Below, in pieces: positions 11,673 through 21,499 of a DNA stretch of 64,000 nt; position 1 is the stretch's first letter, and each line of letters opens with the position of its first letter. This DNA is from Alternaria dauci (lineage: Eukaryota > Ascomycota > Dothideomycetes > Pleosporales > Pleosporaceae): positions 1,178,001 through 1,242,000 of the forward strand of contig NC_091280.1 in the NCBI RefSeq assembly GCF_042100115.1, given 5' to 3'. Both the position numbers and the translations under genes were made by a program. Below the pieces are notes generated by a model that was not told where the DNA came from, did not search any database, and saw only the letters and a list, made by a program, of their open reading frames with translations.

Positions 11673-13389
11673 TTATAGTTCCTGCTTGGAAGAAGTAGAG
11701 TTCTTGACTCTAGAGATCTTGAAACCACCGGGGGCTTGAGTCTGGAACATACCATTGGGGTCGTACTTCTTGGCAGCAGCCCGGATCTTAGCAACATTTG
11801 CAGCGCCGTAGCTACCGAGTGGGTCCTGGGAAGAATCGGCGTAGTTCAGGTACTGCCAGTCTACCAGAGCATCTTGGCTAGCTGCGAACTGTTGCATATC
11901 CTCGATAGCGGCCCTCAGTGCTTCCCTCGCGCGAACCTCGGTCTCTTCACCCTTGACAGCAATATCGAAAAGGAGCTTGACGGCATTGTCCTTGACGAGA
12001 TCCAGACCCAAGACATTGCCTCCGCGTTCCGCACTATGCTTGGAAAAGATGGTCGGAATGGCTTGGAACATGCATTGGGTAATAAAGTCGTGGTCAGTGT
12101 TATCCGCCTTCCATGCTTCGACAAATCTGGTGTGGACATCAACAATGTATTTGAACACGGTAGGGTTGTTCTTGAAAGTCATCGTAAACCAGATGTCGCT
12201 AAGAGTTGTCAGCTTCATGTATCATGGTCACCCCCTCTCCCCAGTTGCAAGTAGAACATACCGGTATCCGCTAGGTTGCTCAAGCTCATCAGTGAGGTTC
12301 TTGTGACTTGCCAACCTTGTGGTATCAACTATGGCTGGGATAGCCATAAACTTGTCGAAGCCTGCAGGGGCAACGTTGCCAGCGACGTCTTCGTACGCAG
12401 CAATGATGACGATATCCTCCATGCTGGGAAGATAGCTCCAAAAGATGATACTGGAACCGTCAGGGTAGTTCTCGACATTGTCGACCCACGCTGTGTAGGC
12501 ATCAATGTGTTGCTGTGTATAGTTCTTGGTGTGGATTCTCGAGCCACCCCAAAGATTTCCGGCGGTGAAAGTCTCCATATCGTAACGAGTGACGATGCCA
12601 AAGTTGAACGAGCCACCCTTGAGGGCTCGGAAAAGGTCACTGTTATATGTGGCGTTTGCGTTGATGATTTCGCTACTGTATGTTAGCAACAGATCCCAGA
12701 TCTTCGTTCCCCGGCTTCTTGATCACTAACCCATCGGCGAGGACAACCTCATAATTTTGGACTTGATCACATGCGAAACCTCGGCGAGCAGTGTAAAAGG
12801 AGTTTCCTCCTCCTGTCAGGAAACCGGCTACACCGACACTGCTTGCTCGACCACCCGCGACAGTGACCCCATGAGGCTCAAGCGCTCCATACACACCTCC
12901 CCATCGGGTTCCGGGTTGGAACCGTACAAGGTTTGCTTCCTTATCATAGATGGTTGCGTTCATGAGACCGAGGTCAAGTGTTACTCCGTCATTGATGTTG
13001 TTGGAGCCAGCCCAGGTTGCATGCCCACCACTTCGCACGGCAAACTTGCAGTTGCTTTGCGAACCTAGTGTCTTGACGGCAGTAGATACTTCTTCGGTAG
13101 ATACTGGTTGAACAATACACTTAGGATGCAGCTGAGCGCTCACGGACCAGTATGATGCCGTCCGATTCTTGTACTGCTCATCATCCTCGTAAAAGACGTA
13201 CGCTAGTCCGGCATGCTCCAGCGAAGAACACTAAACTTTGTCAGCAATGCATAAACGTTGACTACGGAGTACATAGCATACGCAAGTTTCGTTCTCACTG
13301 CCAAGAACCACGTCCCTGATGGCACCGAACTGGGCAGCTTCGGCGCATAAACCGAGCGATGCAACAACGGTCGGTGCTAGGAGCTTCAT
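11673..13389 (-). CDS. Secreted FAD-linked oxidase (berberine bridge enzyme-like)
   Basis: Four exons, 13389-13282, 13230-12731, 12675-12262 and 12198-11673, with phases 0, 2 and 2, give 515 aa. A signal peptide (MKLLAPTVVASLGLCAEA) starts the protein. The FAD-binding PCMH domain carries AVRSGGHATWAGSNN; the His (about residue 101) is the expected covalent 8-alpha-histidyl site. It continues with GVYGALEPHGVTVAGG and GVAGFLTGGGNSF. The C-terminal BBE domain ends with WQYLNYADSSQDPLGSYG and KYDPNGMFQTQAPGGFK, the family signature. The second, cysteinyl attachment site of bicovalent members is absent. Such enzymes oxidise sugars, phenolics or secondary metabolites; the substrate cannot be read from the sequence. 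It is divergent from the rhodopsin-like gene. Confidence 0.9.
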
Positions 13390-14463
13390 GCTGTTTCAAT
13401 TGAAGAACTTGGCACACTCGAAAACGTGGATGTCGAACCGATGCGCTGGGTCTAAGGGACTTTATTGTCGCCATAGCTGCAGTTTAATCATGCAATTGGC
13501 GGATGACAGCACCCGTGCGGGAAGTTACTCCATCTTGGCATTTAAACCTGATCAGTGTTACTATTATGCAGCTCTCATGCGGATCTTAATAGGGATAGCA
13601 AACCGGTAAATATCCGTCTGCCGTCGCAGCACATGTGCCGTCTGCGCAAACCCACAGGAGGTACGTGCTGCTCCTGGTCCCTGAAGTACGAGACATCAGC
13701 CCACCCGTTTTCGTCCATATCGCAGGCAAATATAACGCTCGAGAACGGGGCGGTCAAATAGAACCTATCAAACCCCCCACCGACGCCGCGAGCGGCCCGA
13801 AAGCGAGGCCCACAGTTACGGGAAAAGTTAGTGTTGTTGGCCTTACCTGCCGAGGTTGCGGTCCCTTCAGATCGCGACCCATTGCACACGTCAGCATCAA
13901 CTTCTACTCGGATCGCACCCAATCACCTTGTCCCAAGAACGTAGATCGAGAGGGGAATCACTCGCACGTGGAACACCCAAGCCGGTGGTGGTATCTTCCG
14001 ATTGTTAAAGGAAACGAAACGGGTGAACAGAGAGTTCTTTCGTGGTGTGGGCTGTTTTGGTCTGCTGTGTATTCTTGACTGGTTTAAAGTCAGTAGGTCA
14101 TCGATGGGGTGAGAACAAAGGACTGAGTGCCGTATTTGGTGAAATTCTAAGCCCATGACAAAGTATGGTTTTGCATGACAACGTCGACCTTTTCGAGACG
14201 GGCCTTTGTGTGCGATCGACGTCGATGTTCCTCACGCCCACTTCCTATCTCCCGCCCCTGGTTTGGGAACCTAGCGCAAACCTCGCTCTCGAGCCTCTAG
14301 GCAGTCTTTAGACTGAACCACGTCTCTGGTTTAGTCATGGGAGTAGGACGCAAAGACCCCAAGTATACAAGCTCTCCCACGCAGGGAATATCGTTGGCTC
14401 CCGCTTTCGAACGACGTTGTGCTTGATTCAACAAAACGTTCTTTGTCAAGACTTGAATCCATC
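13390..14463. promoter_or_regulatory. Divergent promoter region, FAD oxidase / rhodopsin-like gene
   Basis: About 1.07 kb separates two head-to-head start codons. Open frames on both strands inside it show no coding character. No specific binding site was identified. Confidence 0.4.
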
Positions 14464-15955
14464 ATGTCGAACGTCAATGGCGTTATAACCGCCATCCCTC
14501 CACCCGATGGCTATGAAGTCAACTTTGCAAACCCGCGGAGGAGGCTGCTCACAGAGGCTTATGTCATATTCACAGTAGAGAACATATTAGCGTTTGTGTT
14601 CCTCGGGCAGCGGCTTTACACCAAAATCCGTCTGATGAAGCAGTTTCAGATTGATGATGGTATTGTGTCTAAGAAAATCAGCCTTGAAAACCTACTAACA
14701 AAAATTAGCCTTCGTTATTTTCGGATGGGCCTGCTCAGTGGGAACCCAGGGTATTTTGATCACTGGTTTCTCCACCGGCAGCATGGGCGTACACGCCTGG
14801 GAGATTCCAATTGAGAAGTACGCTTTTTACTCTCGCGTAAGCTGATATCCCCTTTCTCGTTACTCACGTTTGTTGTTCGTGTGCTAATGCAACGACTTCG
14901 TAGCTCATTCTCGCGGCCCCTCTCGTTTATGCACCTTGCTGTGCCTTGACGAAGATCACACTCTGTATCTTCTACAGTCGCCTCTCTCCCTTCGTCGCTT
15001 TCCAATGGGCTGTTTGGATAACCGCGTTCATCTGCGCTAGTTCATACATTGCGATTTTCTTCAGTCTTCTATTCGCATGCAAGCCCATTGCTGCGAGTTG
15101 GGACCCGTTACTGCTCCCGACTGCAACATGCGTCAACCGAGGAGCGATTTATATCGCTACGGCTGTGATTGGTATCATAACGGACGTGATGCTGATCTCG
15201 ATTCCTATTCCGACTATCTGGGGCTTGCAAATGCCGACGAAACAGAAAATCGGACTAACTCTTATGTTCGGCGTCGGATCAATGTAAGTCTCAACCGGAG
15301 TGTAGGTCGCGATCCGAACGACTACTAACTTGAAGCAGCACAATGGTCACGTCTGTTATTCGCCTTGTTGTTCTGATCCCAGCTCTGACGGATATGGACC
15401 AGACCTGGATTATAGCCGTAGGCTCTATGTGGATGTAAGGCTTCCGTTGTCGTGGTGTCTCTAGCTATCTAGAAGTGTCTCAACTGATCAAAACACAGTA
15501 TCATCGAAAGCAACTTGTTCATCATATGCTGTTGCCTCCCGACCGTACGGCGCTTCCTTAAACACGTCGCACCGCGATTGATTGGCGAAAGTCGCTCATC
15601 TGAAAACAAAGACTCGTCCGATCGTAATCACGGACTACGGACCTGGGGAAGCGAAAACACAGGCCCGAAGCGCAAGTACGATACTTTGATGCGTACTGTA
15701 GAGGGTACGACGCAAGGGGACGGAGATGATGAGATTCCCCTCGCTAGCGTCCCGAACAAAGAAGGTTTTCGTGACCGAGAACACAAGGTGCCGATTGGAA
15801 ACGCCGAAATAAAGGGAGACAACGATAGCGAGGAAGCTATCTTGTACGAGCGGACCGTTCAGGTCACTTACGATGGCGGCGCAGGAGGCAACCCCGCAAA
15901 TATGTACACACGTCAGATTTGGGCAGGAGGGCAACCCAAGCCTACCAATCTGTAG
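14464..15955 (+). CDS. Fungal rhodopsin-like seven-TM membrane protein
   Basis: Five exons, 14464-14659, 14709-14836, 14904-15283, 15339-15434 and 15499-15955, all in agreeing phase, encode 418 aa. Seven hydrophobic segments are visible, beginning with LTEAYVIFTVENILAFVFLG and including TAFICASSYIAIFFSLLFAC, ATAVIGIITDVMLISIPIPT and FIICCCLPTVRRFL. The QIDDG turn after helix 1, the loop CKPIAASWDP...TCVNRGA, and DVMLISIPIPTIW match the fungal rhodopsin-domain (SAT4/Pth11-tail type) family. There is no extracellular CFEM domain. The C-terminal 120 residues are hydrophilic. These proteins are thought to be plasma-membrane receptors or sensors; a ligand is unknown, and no retinal-binding lysine is claimed. 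Confidence 0.88.
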
Positions 15956-16273
15956 GCTTCAGGGCGGCCCCTCAGGGTCTTCCTAGGTATGCTGGAGTTA
16001 CGGTTCTTGTTAGGGCTGTTTGCTTACGACAATGTATGAAACTTCTAGGGATATTCCGAAATGTAACCAATGATTGGATTCAACGACAGAGCAGACGGAT
16101 GTTGGATGTACTAGGGCTGGTACCTGAGAAGAGCTGCGTCGTGTTCAGAGCTAGATTAGCCGATACCTTACATAATTACAGTATAGCTCAGCCGGGCAGG
16201 TATGGCTGGCTTGTAGTGGGGCACCACCGTGCGCACCCGCCTGCCTCCTCACGATCACCTCTTCCCATCAGAC
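15956..16273. other. Short intergenic region
   Basis: 3' flank of the rhodopsin-like gene and promoter of the next gene. The frame that enters the next gene from upstream has no ATG before 16274. Confidence 0.5.
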
Positions 16274-16810
16274 ATGTCTCAAGCACCCGATTTTAAAGCC
16301 ATCGTTCATAAACCTCCTATTCGATCATCGGTCGACAGGCCATCTGTGATTCTTTACGGAGCCATGCAGCGCGATCCCAGTAGAGACTGGCAAACCCATC
16401 TTACAGCCTTACTCTCCGACCTTCCCATTGCCATCCTGAATCCACGCCGAGATGATTGGGATAGTAGCTGGGTTGAAGACATTTCTTTCGCGCCCTTCAA
16501 AGAACAAGTTGAGTGGGAAATGGACTATGCGCACATAGCCGATGTCATTGTCTTCTATTTCGCAGGTGACGTCGAGGCCACCCAGCCTATCACGCTGCTA
16601 GAACTGGGACTTTATGCAGGAACCGGCAAGGCAATCGTTTGCTGTCCAGAGGGTTTCTGGAAGAGGGGTAACATACAGATTGTCTGCGAGAGATATAATA
16701 TCGACTTGGTAGACTCTGTGAGGGAATTAGGAGACAAGGTACGGGCAAGGCTGATAGCGAAGCTTAACGAGGGGTCAACCGCCACGGAACCAGACAACAA
16801 CTCGAGTTAG
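16274..16810 (+). CDS. Nucleoside 2-deoxyribosyltransferase-like protein
   Basis: Single exon, 178 aa. The start MSQAPDFKAIVHKPP is the first ATG of the frame. The core has RPSVILYGAM, then DLPIAILNPRRDDWD, FKEQVEWEMDYAHIADVIVFYFAGD and TQPITLLELGLYAGTGKAIVCCPEGFW. These match the Nuc_deoxyrib_tr2 fold: DWD substrate loop, WE-D-AD helix and the LLELGLYA motif whose Glu is the nucleophile in true transferases. In such enzymes the deoxyribose of a nucleoside is moved to another base, or the glycosidic bond is hydrolysed. The fungal homologues are uncharacterised. It lies 523 bp upstream of a patatin-like phospholipase on the same strand. Confidence 0.85.
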   Translation: MSQAPDFKAIVHKPPIRSSVDRPSVILYGAMQRDPSRDWQTHLTALLSDLPIAILNPRRDDWDSSWVEDISFAPFKEQVEWEMDYAHIADVIVFYFAGDVEATQPITLLELGLYAGTGKAIVCCPEGFWKRGNIQIVCERYNIDLVDSVRELGDKVRARLIAKLNEGSTATEPDNNSS

Positions 16811-17333
16811 CGTGTGGATCCGTTTTGCGCTTTCCATCACCCACAAACGTCTCTGGGTGCCTGTGTGGAAGGCTGCCATATTAGGCCATTCGATTTCTAA
16901 TTGTTCAGCTGCCAAGCAAAGCCACCGTCTTGTCCTTCGCGTTGCTTCGTTTGTATTTGCTACTTAACCTTGTACGACCCGAATAAATGGCTGATCTCTT
17001 TGATTTGTACGTTCGGGCAAGGATGTAAGGTATCACAAGCTTATGGTAGCCTGTTACCTGCAAGCCGTCGCATCGTGGGGGTCCAGTGTTAACGGCGTGT
17101 TCAAGGACCAGTCTCGGGCTGAATTGCGGATTGGCGGAACAGGCTGAAGGCTTTCGCTCGCTCTGGATTTCAGGTTGTGCATCTTGGCAAGGCATCGTAA
17201 AAGTCCACGCCAGGTCACTGACACCTGCGCGTTCAGCTCTGCTTTTATCTCTTGACACTTTTAGGTTCCCCATCTAACACATGAAATCTTTACGCTCCTA
17301 ATCGCACGAAGATCCCATTACCGAGCGGTGACC
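16811..17333. other. Intergenic between deoxyribosyltransferase-like and patatin genes
   Basis: No coding signal was seen. It probably holds the 3' UTR of the upstream gene and the promoter of the patatin gene, both on the plus strand. Confidence 0.5.
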
Positions 17334-18423
17334 ATGTCAGGCGACCTTCGACTCCTTAGTCTTGATGGAGGAGGCGTACGCGGTTTGGCTTCACTTTATA
17401 TGTTGCGGAAGATACTGTCCTTGGTTGGCAGTCCGAAGCCGTGCGACTACTTCGACATGATCTGCGGCACAAGCACTGGAGGTCTAATTGCTATCATGCT
17501 CGGTCGACTGGAAATGTCTGTTGATCAGTGTATTGAGGCATATACCGGCATGATGGATGTTATATTCGACCCAAAAGACAAGAAGAAGTTGCCGTTCAAG
17601 ATTCGCAACGGCAAAGTCCAGCCTCAGTACAAGACAAAGTACATGGACCAAGCGATCAAGCAGGTGGTGTCCAACGCTGGGTGGAAATCGGACGATAGAT
17701 TCAGAGGGCCGAAAAATTCGAGTTGTAGAACGTATGCTACTAAACCTCTCGCTTTTGAGGCTGGATGCTAACCTGGCAAGGGTCGTGATTGCTCTGACGG
17801 CAGAAGGCAGAACTCCGACACGTTTTACAGATTACGAAAGACCTGGCGAGCACTCCAACTTCTACAACGAAGTCAAGATCTGGGAAGTAGCTCGTGCCAC
17901 ATCGGCGGCAACATCGTTTTTCGCACCAATGGAAATCACACATGCCGGTGAGCCCAGGCGCTTTCTTGACGCAGGTATCGGATCCAACAATCCTATCAAT
18001 GAACTGTACCTGGAAGCAATGTCACAATTCGACAAACCTGAAGAAGAGTTTGACAAGCAGATTCGGGTATTGGTGTCGATTGGTACTGGCAGACCAGCCT
18101 TGCATGGATTCGGCGAGAAGGTCACCGAGGTTGCAAGGAGCATTGCTTCTATTGCGACTGAGACCCAAGACACCGCGAATACGTTCCACTTAACGCACAG
18201 AAAACTGGCCAGCCGTGGCGGATACTTCAGGTTTAATCCTCCCGACCTCTCTGAAGTGGCGATTGACGAGGCGAGTAAGAAGGGTATCATTGCGTCGCGA
18301 ACTGATACGTACGGCAACGACGCACATACACTGGAAATGATAGAGCGCTGGGTGGATGTTGCCGGATTTGAGAAAAGTGCGTCGACCCTTGCTACATCAG
18401 TCGAAATAGAAGATTTTACCTAA
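17334..18423 (+). CDS. Patatin-like phospholipase
   Basis: Exons 17334-17731 and 17781-18423 join in phase 2 (AC|G), restoring CRTVVIALTAEGRTPTRF; read to the first stop this gives 346 aa. The start is the first ATG of the frame. The patatin catalytic elements are in order: oxyanion loop DGGGVRGL (about residues 10-17), nucleophile elbow GTSTG (44-48) and LDAGIGSNNP with the catalytic Asp (about 195). The last is DAG where most patatins have DGG or DGA. The family hydrolyses acyl chains from phospho- or galactolipids. The true C-terminus is in doubt: a GTGCGT donor at 18377 can splice in phase to open exons further downstream (next entry), which would replace the last 15 residues by a long extension. 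Confidence 0.85.
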
Positions 18424-18486
18424 CTGCCTTTACATGGGCTACATTACATAGTATGTAGATCAATGCTGACTACTGCGATGCGATAG

Positions 18487-19165
18487 AACAAGTTAGCACC
18501 ACAACGATACATCCGTCTCACATCAAGTCTCCTGTAACCAAACTCTTCTATTCGTTGCACAAAGGACCCAAGTACATCAAAGAGTATGCACCGTCGTACT
18601 GGCAGCATCTAACCCTCGACTCGTACCATGTATACGAAAGCATATATAACAAGTGCGGGCCCAAAGACAGAAAAGTGACTTGTACGTACTGCCAAACTTG
18701 CACCAGATCCTTACAAAGTCTGACAGCGTTCAAGTCGGCTCTTTCCTCGAGCAGTTCGACTCCGATAAGCAGCCTTCACCCAACCACGTCTTCGAAACAT
18801 GGACACGTCTTCTCCGCGACAAGCAAGACGTGCGCAATAGCATCCATCGTAAGCCATTCGTGATGGCGATACTGTACATGCTCCACATCGAGTCGAGTCT
18901 CGACGTAGTCAAAATGACAAATATAGACCCTAATCGACGAGAAATGCTCAAGCGGTTTGCGAAGTGGGTGCCATGCCAGTGTGATGCACGCTGTGATCGT
19001 GATTGGAACTTTGTAAATGAGGTTGGGCTATCACGAGGAGGAAATGATGGAGAGGATTGCGATCTTCTGAAATTGTTTGAAGGCAGTACCTGGAAGCTGG
19101 TGTTCAAGGGCGACAAGGTACGCAAACTAGAGGCTACCAGAAAGATCTGGGAAGCAGCGCTCTAA
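18487..19165 (+). CDS. Probable C-terminal exons of the patatin gene (or a separate unknown gene)
   Basis: Two open segments, 18487-18681 and 18735-19165, join in phase 1 across a 53-nt intron (GTACGT donor, CTGAC before the AAG acceptor). Together they encode about 208 residues with no in-frame ATG before 18681, so they need an upstream exon. A donor at 18377 in the patatin exon joins in phase to the acceptor after GATAG at 18486, with CTGAC upstream of it. The joined protein would be 539 aa. Visible features are PSYWQHLTLDSYHVYESIY, a FETWTRLLRDKQDVRN stretch, a hydrophobic FVMAILYMLHIES segment and a Cys cluster CQCDARCDRDW. No known domain is recognised. A separate gene with an unseen first exon is the alternative. 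Confidence 0.5.
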
Positions 19166-19361
19166 GGGAGACGTATACCTCCTTTACTATTGTCTTTTTT
19201 ATTTCAATCAACATGTCTGTTAGTGCTGAAGATGGGCAGATTAGAGTTGGATACAAAGCAAGTTGTCAGACATCTATCCATGCTAACCTGGGATTCGATT
19301 CTACTGTGCTGACATCATGAGATGTCGAGTATACTATCAGAGCGCGTGCCGTTTCTATAGA

Positions 19362-20459
19362 TCAATAAGACCTGTACCCATACCCGCTGTGCTGTTCGTA
19401 CAGTGTCGTCATTGGTCTCGCTATCTCACTTGCAGTGACACCAGAATAATCACTAGGGACAGTAGAAGGTGGTGCGTCCGGAATCGCTCCGAGGGGTGTT
19501 CTGCTATTCCAAGAGGGTATGTACTCAGAACGGGCACCATTCGTGACAGTTTCCTGGTATGGCATCTGTTGAGGCCTGGTTTGTTGAATGATTTCCTTGT
19601 TCCGCTGATGCCGCTGGGAAAGCCTTTTCCAGCAACAGCAATATCCGACCAATAGAGCAATGATGAGCACAACGACAGCAGCGACCGCTATGAAAGCGAT
19701 CGCAGTCGTGCTAAGTGGATTATTATTGGCTCCAACGACCGGAGGGTCGTTGGCTGCGGCAGTTGGCCCGTACTCGCCAGTGATTGAGCGAAGGAAGTCG
19801 TCAAAACCCGTAGTTTCAGAATCCAAGGTTTGAACAGCTCCATTCGTAACAGTCGCAAGTACGAGGATATCGTCTGAAGCGGTTCCGCATGCCCACGAAT
19901 AGAATGTGTCGGTCGCTCCGAGTGCAGAGCTGCGAGCATATCGAAAGCACTGCTGTGCTTGCTGAGAGCTGTAGCCTTTTGTCAGCAACCGCTGCTTGGA
20001 GAAACATTTGCAAGACATACCATTGAAGGATTGAGCCATATATGGAAGAGCAGGTATCCTCTGGTAGGGCTACACCCATACAGTCGGTCTGGCCATACGG
20101 CCGGCAAGTAGCCCAATTGTCGAGACACTCGATATTGTTGCAGCATGCAAAGCCGAGTTGTATGTGTTGTGTAGTGACGCAGTTATAGTCCTCTGCACAT
20201 GTGATAGGTAGTGCTGTTCCGGATCAGATGTCAAACACTTCTAGAAGGTGAGGCACGATGTACCTGAGTTGCCACGAACAAATCCGCATGTCGCAATAGA
20301 CCTTTTGAAGATATCACCCTGCAACTGAGGTGCTGGTGTGATAAGACTCGCGGATATTGCTGCCTGCACTCTTGTGCTCTGTACCTCCTCTTCGGGAATA
20401 TATTTCGCGAGGACCAGCGATGAAATCGACAGGACAAGAAGTGGGAGACACAGTCTCAT
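19362..20459 (-). CDS. Cys-rich single-pass membrane protein, unknown function
   Basis: Three exons, 20459-20264, 20213-20021 and 19968-19362 (phases 1 and 2), encode 331 aa. A signal peptide (MRLCLPLLVLSISSLVLA) leads into an ectodomain with about 13 cysteines, including FACCNNIECLDNWATC and DTCSS. The segment around residues 216-240 (TTAIAFIAVAAVVVLIIALL) is a transmembrane helix ending CCCWKRLSQRHQR. The cytoplasmic tail of about 90 residues is Pro/Thr/Tyr-rich. The plan (signal, Cys-rich ectodomain, one TM, short tail) is common among fungal surface sensors, but no named domain such as WSC or CFEM is recognised. Confidence 0.8.
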
Positions 20460-21499
20460 CGTAATCAATGAGTGGATAGTATGGCAAAACTTCGTATGGT
20501 GCTGTAGATGCCAGCGAGAAATGCGTCGACGATCCACAGATGCTGTACCTGCCCTCGGCTACCCTTGTTCCACGAAATGAGAAGGCAAAGTCTCAGCCTC
20601 TCTGCGTAAACTTACATGATTGTAACACGCCGGTCTGACCGTGCGCCACCAATACCTAGATCTCGTATTCTTGGATATCGCGTGTGCCGACGGCTTGTGG
20701 GACCTGAGGCCGGGCGTGGGGTATGTCCTGTAAGCTTGCCAGAAGTAGGGAGCGCAGGTACGGCAGGATCTGGACAACTTATCGCAATGGGTCTTTACAC
20801 AGAAGTCTGGAATAATGTGAGCAACGCGAAAATGGTGTTGCAACTTGACCTGCAATTGGGGTTTACGGACATCCAGATTGAGCGCGAGGAGCGTGCGATT
20901 CGTCTTTGAAACGCCATATGACACAAGGCTGATGCCGATACCTGATATCAGCATTGCATTAATAATGAGGCGACAAGACCATTGGAAGGGCGAACGTTGG
21001 GGGTTGAGGCCGGCAGGCTGAACGTGTCCATCGGGTACCAGCGCGGCTGAGCTGCAGCTGCAAAGCACTCTGAAGCACACCCATTTGGCACAATGCAGCC
21101 GGAAAGTAGCATGGTTGGATCAGAAATCAAGGAACTTAGATGAACTGATGCCGCCACTGGGTTGCTAGCCATGAAAAGACCATGCACTGTGACTGTTATT
21201 GCATGTGGTGAGGCCCCATGCGAGGGGCTGGGGACATCGTGTAATGGTGCTACGTCACAAACGACGCTAATTCATTCCAGCCTTTTCTGCTGTCATAAGT
21301 CATTCGTTTCAACCATCACCTAATACTTCCGTCGAACGATGTGTCAGCGGAAAGATGCCCTTTGATTTTAGACACTAAGAGAAACAGGCTCATAAAGGAC
21401 AGAAGGGATTGGTTCAGCATGTCTATGCGTCTTTCCGCTTTGACTCTTTTTTGGGTGCGCTGCAGCATGCTAGGCGGTCTTTCCTAACTGCCCTACTTA
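20460..21499. other. Intergenic, no supported gene
   Basis: About 1 kb between two minus-strand genes. A minus-strand frame at 20559-21080 is open but has no domain or intron signals. Probably the promoter of the Cys-rich membrane protein gene and the 3' flank of the amidohydrolase gene. Confidence 0.5.

Noticed and set aside
11736..12686. Plus-strand frames of 100-170 codons
   Set aside because: Antisense to the FAD oxidase, whose exons have clear family motifs.
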